Shown here in pieces: positions 17,129-20,000 of a stretch of 20,000 bases of DNA. Both the position numbers and the translations under genes were made by a program. This DNA comes from Armadillidium nasatum (lineage: Eukaryota > Arthropoda > Malacostraca > Isopoda > Armadillidiidae): contig SEYY01021784.1 in the NCBI GenBank assembly GCA_009176605.1, forward strand, positions 37,501-57,500, written 5' to 3'. Within the stretch, counting starts at the first letter, position 1; every line of letters starts with the position of its first letter. The notes beneath the pieces are model-generated. The model had not been told where the DNA came from. It made no database searches and saw only the letters and a list, made by a program, of their open reading frames with translations.

Positions 17129-17141
17129 GTAATAATAATAA
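17093..17141. repeat. (AAT)n microsatellite next to a splice acceptor
   Basis: About 16 AAT units with one AGT variant. On the gene strand it reads (ATT)n and ends about 18 nt before the AG acceptor at 17073, so it supplies much of the uridine-rich upstream sequence. Confidence 0.93.
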
Positions 17142-18003
17142 TTATTCAAAAAATTTTCTTCATATTTACTTCAATGATTTAGACTTATTGACTTAACAGT
17201 TTGGGCAATTACTGGATTTAATTAAAAATTGGATTAAAACATTAATATTATCTTAATTTTAATTTTAATAATTAATATTAATTTATGTGTACGGTAACGA
17301 AGAATCATTTGTCATATTCAAGAAATTTAAATTTCCATATTATCTTTTTTCAGTTACAATGAATGACATTTTTTTATTCGTAGTAAACTTATGTTCCAAT
17401 TCTTACCAATTATAATATGTTTAGGAGCTGTTAAAATTAGTAGTTGGTTTGATTTCTTTTATTACTGAAAATGCTTTATTTATTCTTAAATTGTAAGTTT
17501 TTAATATAAGTTACTTTAGCGCCTCTTTATTGCCTATCTCAATAAGTTGTATTTCATTGTAGTTTTTGAAACTATTTTTGTTGTTATAGTTAGAATATAT
17601 GAACATTCTCAAGTTGTTATTAGACGGTACTAAATTTTTGCACAAATTAGCCAAACATTAATTAATTCAAAAACTGCAGAACTTGTATTTTGAATTAAAT
17701 AAAGTATCTTTCCAGTCTCTTTTTCATTATCTTGTTCAGATCTTTTGATTCTATAATATATTCATATACCCTCATTTATATTTGAAAATATTATAAATAA
17801 AAATATTTTTCTATATTGATAATACAATTGTCATTGATGTTAATTTCACGTTAGAAATTTAACTTGCTTTTCGACCCATTTTTGATTAAATATCCTTCAT
17901 CACTGGCATCAATGGGAGAAAGCAATTAGTTCAGAGGAATTTTATATTATCAAATATACATATTAAGTATATAGAATATATATGTATTTAGGTTTAAGAG
18001 AAA
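17142..18003. other. Intron sequence, no gene recognised
   Basis: AT-rich intron between the two EF-hand exons. I see no coding frame, element or RNA gene. Short AAT repeats resume at about 18004-18027, just inside the donor of the 18041 exon. Confidence 0.6.
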
Positions 18004-18040
18004 TAATAATTATAATAATAATAATAAAAATTAAGAGTAC

Positions 18041-18278
18041 TTGGTAAGTTCGTTATCTTGACCAGGTCTTGCGAAGAAATTAACTTCTTTTGCACAAGCA
18101 AAAAGTTCCACAGAGTTCAAATATTGATCCTTATCTTTGTCACAAGAGAAGAACCAACCCCAGAGACCTTCTCTGTAGGTCATTCCTTCTAAATGCCAAG
18201 ATTGCTTCTTCAAGTCGTCTTCAAAATGTTCCACTATTAAGAATCGAAGAGCGTTGCGCTGAGGACCGTAGCAAGCGG
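18041..18278 (-). CDS. FSTL1: FSTL1-like gene, exon with the first EF-hand (first exon inside the window)
   Basis: The acceptor TGATTTCAG has its G at 18279 and the donor GTACTC begins at 18040. The exon starts with two bases of a split codon, so coding sequence precedes it beyond the window. It encodes about 79 residues. ACYGPQRNALRFLIVEHFED is the helix that in FSTL1 follows the Kazal module. WGWFFSCDKDKDQYLNSVEL contains a canonical EF loop (D-K-D-K-D-Q-Y-L-N-S-V-E), and CAKEVNFFARPGQDNELTK leads into the second EF-hand. The open frame runs on to a stop at 18031, but the GT at 18040-18039 gives the correct phase for the next exon. The methionine at 18288 is intronic and is not a start. Signal peptide, follistatin and Kazal exons are expected further along the minus strand, beyond 20000. 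Confidence 0.9.
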
Positions 18279-18910
<632 letters not shown>

Positions 18911-18916
18911 GTGGAC

Positions 18917-19007
18917 CGGATAGTAATTTTTTACTATCCGCGGATGCGGATGCGGTTGCGGATATTCAATTGCGGATATCCGCAGATGCGGATGCGGATG
19001 CGGATAG
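18917..19007. repeat. GCGGAT hexamer cluster and hairpins at a hAT end
   Basis: At least eight GCGGAT or one-base variants occur, in both orientations. They include a perfect 14-bp palindrome TGCGGATATCCGCA (18971-18984) and a 9-bp stem hairpin CGGATAGTA/TACTATCCG (18917-18940). hAT elements such as Ac are known to carry subterminal short repeats that their transposase binds. These are good candidates for such sites. Confidence 0.8.
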
Positions 19008-19030
19008 TTTAATTTTTTAAGAGTTTTTGC

Positions 19031-19072
19031 CATAGATTCTTGGAATTTTAAATATAATATCCAGAATCTATG
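19031..19072. repeat. Inverted repeat, 13-bp imperfect stem
   Basis: CATAGATTCTTGGA (19031-19044) pairs with TCCAGAATCTATG (19060-19072) with one bulged base and a 15-nt AT-rich loop. It lies in the non-coding part of the hAT element. Function is unknown. Confidence 0.7.
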
Positions 19073-19153
19073 TTACCAGGGTGTGGGACATGGACCCAAC
19101 TCTTGAACACCCCACCAACCTCTTTCCCCAACCTCCACCCATTTGGAAAAAGG

Positions 19154-19281
<128 letters not shown>

Positions 19282-19316
19282 CCAGTAATTCAGTATTACC
19301 TTCACACTTTACAGTT

Positions 19317-19974
19317 TTACATATTCCATTTGAAGTTAATAATTGGTAAGTTATTTTTTAGAAATAAAAGCTTTTGGGCTCTTTCAGGTGAAAGTTTGGT
19401 TCGCTTTTCGTCGTAAATGAGGCCTGCTCCACTGGAAAGACGCTCACTAGCAACACTAGTTGAAGGACATGCTAAATAAGTCCTTGCCAGCTCAGCAAGA
19501 AAAGGGAAACTTTTGCAATTATCTCTCCACCAAACCAGTTGGTCTTTATCTGCCTCCAAACGAGGGAGTTGAGTTTCAGATAATTTTCAATAATCGATAT
19601 TGTATCCTTTGACACTTCTGACTGTGATTCTTCATCGCTGCTGGAAGCTAGAAGATCTTTCATTGATTTAACAATGCTTAAGCTAACACTTGATTTTGTT
19701 TCTTTTGTATCTGAGAGCTTTTGCTTTTTCTTGAAAGGCGTTATTTTAGCTGTTTCTATCATCTCATCGCATAAGCATCCTAATTTGATTTTAACATTCT
19801 GAGAAACAAGTGGTTTAAAAAATTTTGTTTTGTACCTAGGATCTAAAAAGGTTGCAATTGTATAAGCATCATCATTTTCCAGGTTTTCAAATCAGTCGTT
19901 CATCTCCTTCATTAATGTTTCAGTCATCCTTGAAACTCCCTTAGACTTAATAACATTTGTTAACACAACTTTCA
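19317..19974 (-). pseudogene. hAT-family transposase, C-terminal part, broken
   Basis: The protein is a DNA transposase of the hAT superfamily (ZBED/BED-finger type). On the minus strand, TIATFLDPRYKTKFF (about 19870-19826) is the conserved segment before the dimerisation domain. A Ser-rich linker (SLSIVKSMKDLLASSSDEES) follows. Then, after a one-base frameshift near 19570, comes PRLEADKDQLVWWRDN...FLAELARTYLACPSTSVASERLSSGAG...KLSPERAQKLLFLKNN, the hAT C-terminal dimerisation domain, ending in TAA at 19317. A TGA interrupts the frame at 19892-19894, probably from a CGA arginine codon. Upstream it runs into (TA)n at 19975, and the N-terminal DNA-binding and catalytic core are missing from the window. 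Confidence 0.9.
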
Positions 19975-20000
19975 ATATATATATATATATATATATATAT
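19975..20000. repeat. (TA)n array, cut by the window end
   Basis: At least 26 bp of perfect TA interrupting the hAT transposase frame; its length beyond 20000 is unknown. Confidence 0.9.

Noticed and set aside
18031..18040. Continuing the first EF-hand exon to the stop at 18031
   Set aside because: Using the GT at 18040-18039 gives the phase required by the next exon and restores the FSTL1 order. The read-through residues add nothing recognisable.

Overview
This is a eukaryotic window, almost certainly from an invertebrate animal. It is AT-rich, has an intron-split gene, is packed with simple repeats, and holds decayed non-LTR retrotransposons, a hAT transposon and a Tc1/mariner-type MITE. 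The retrotransposon protein types and the microsatellite load would suit an arthropod such as a crustacean, or a cephalopod mollusc; I cannot decide from sequence alone.

The one host gene I can support lies on the minus strand and fills most of the window from about 18.3 kb to 7.2 kb. It is the 3' part of a follistatin-like 1 (FSTL1) homologue, a secreted protein with EF-hands and a short VWC module. Four coding exons (18278-18041, 17072-16960, 12601-12538, 8054-7331) have GT/AG splice sites, join in frame at every junction, and rebuild the EF-hand pair and the VWC cysteine pattern. The 5' exons (signal peptide, follistatin and Kazal modules) must lie beyond 20000. The last exon carries an unusual Lys/Asp/Glu-rich C-terminal tail of about 226 residues, with a duplicated YYD(D/E) motif.

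Region by region: 1-700 is AT-rich with no gene. 690-1000 holds (TG)n and (AAT)n. 1005-2346 is a frameshifted reverse transcriptase remnant. 2395-2663 is (TA)n, and 2780-2975 is a second RT scrap. 2976-5660 has no recognised gene. 5666-5877 is a 212-bp MITE. 6636-7327 holds three (TA)n arrays, the last of which makes up nearly all of the gene's apparent 3' UTR. 7331-18278 is the gene. Its introns hold an antisense RT remnant (8695-9845), a sense-oriented endonuclease/RT remnant (about 14440-16300), and many (TA)n and (AAT)n arrays. 18767-20000 is (TA)n plus a broken hAT element with subterminal GCGGAT repeats.

The striking overall property is sixteen nearly perfect (TA)n arrays, together roughly a tenth of the window, several of them touching splice sites or the 3' UTR of the gene. 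Self-complementary or mutually complementary arrays sit near both ends of the two long introns. I found no bacterial system, CRISPR array, rRNA or tRNA.
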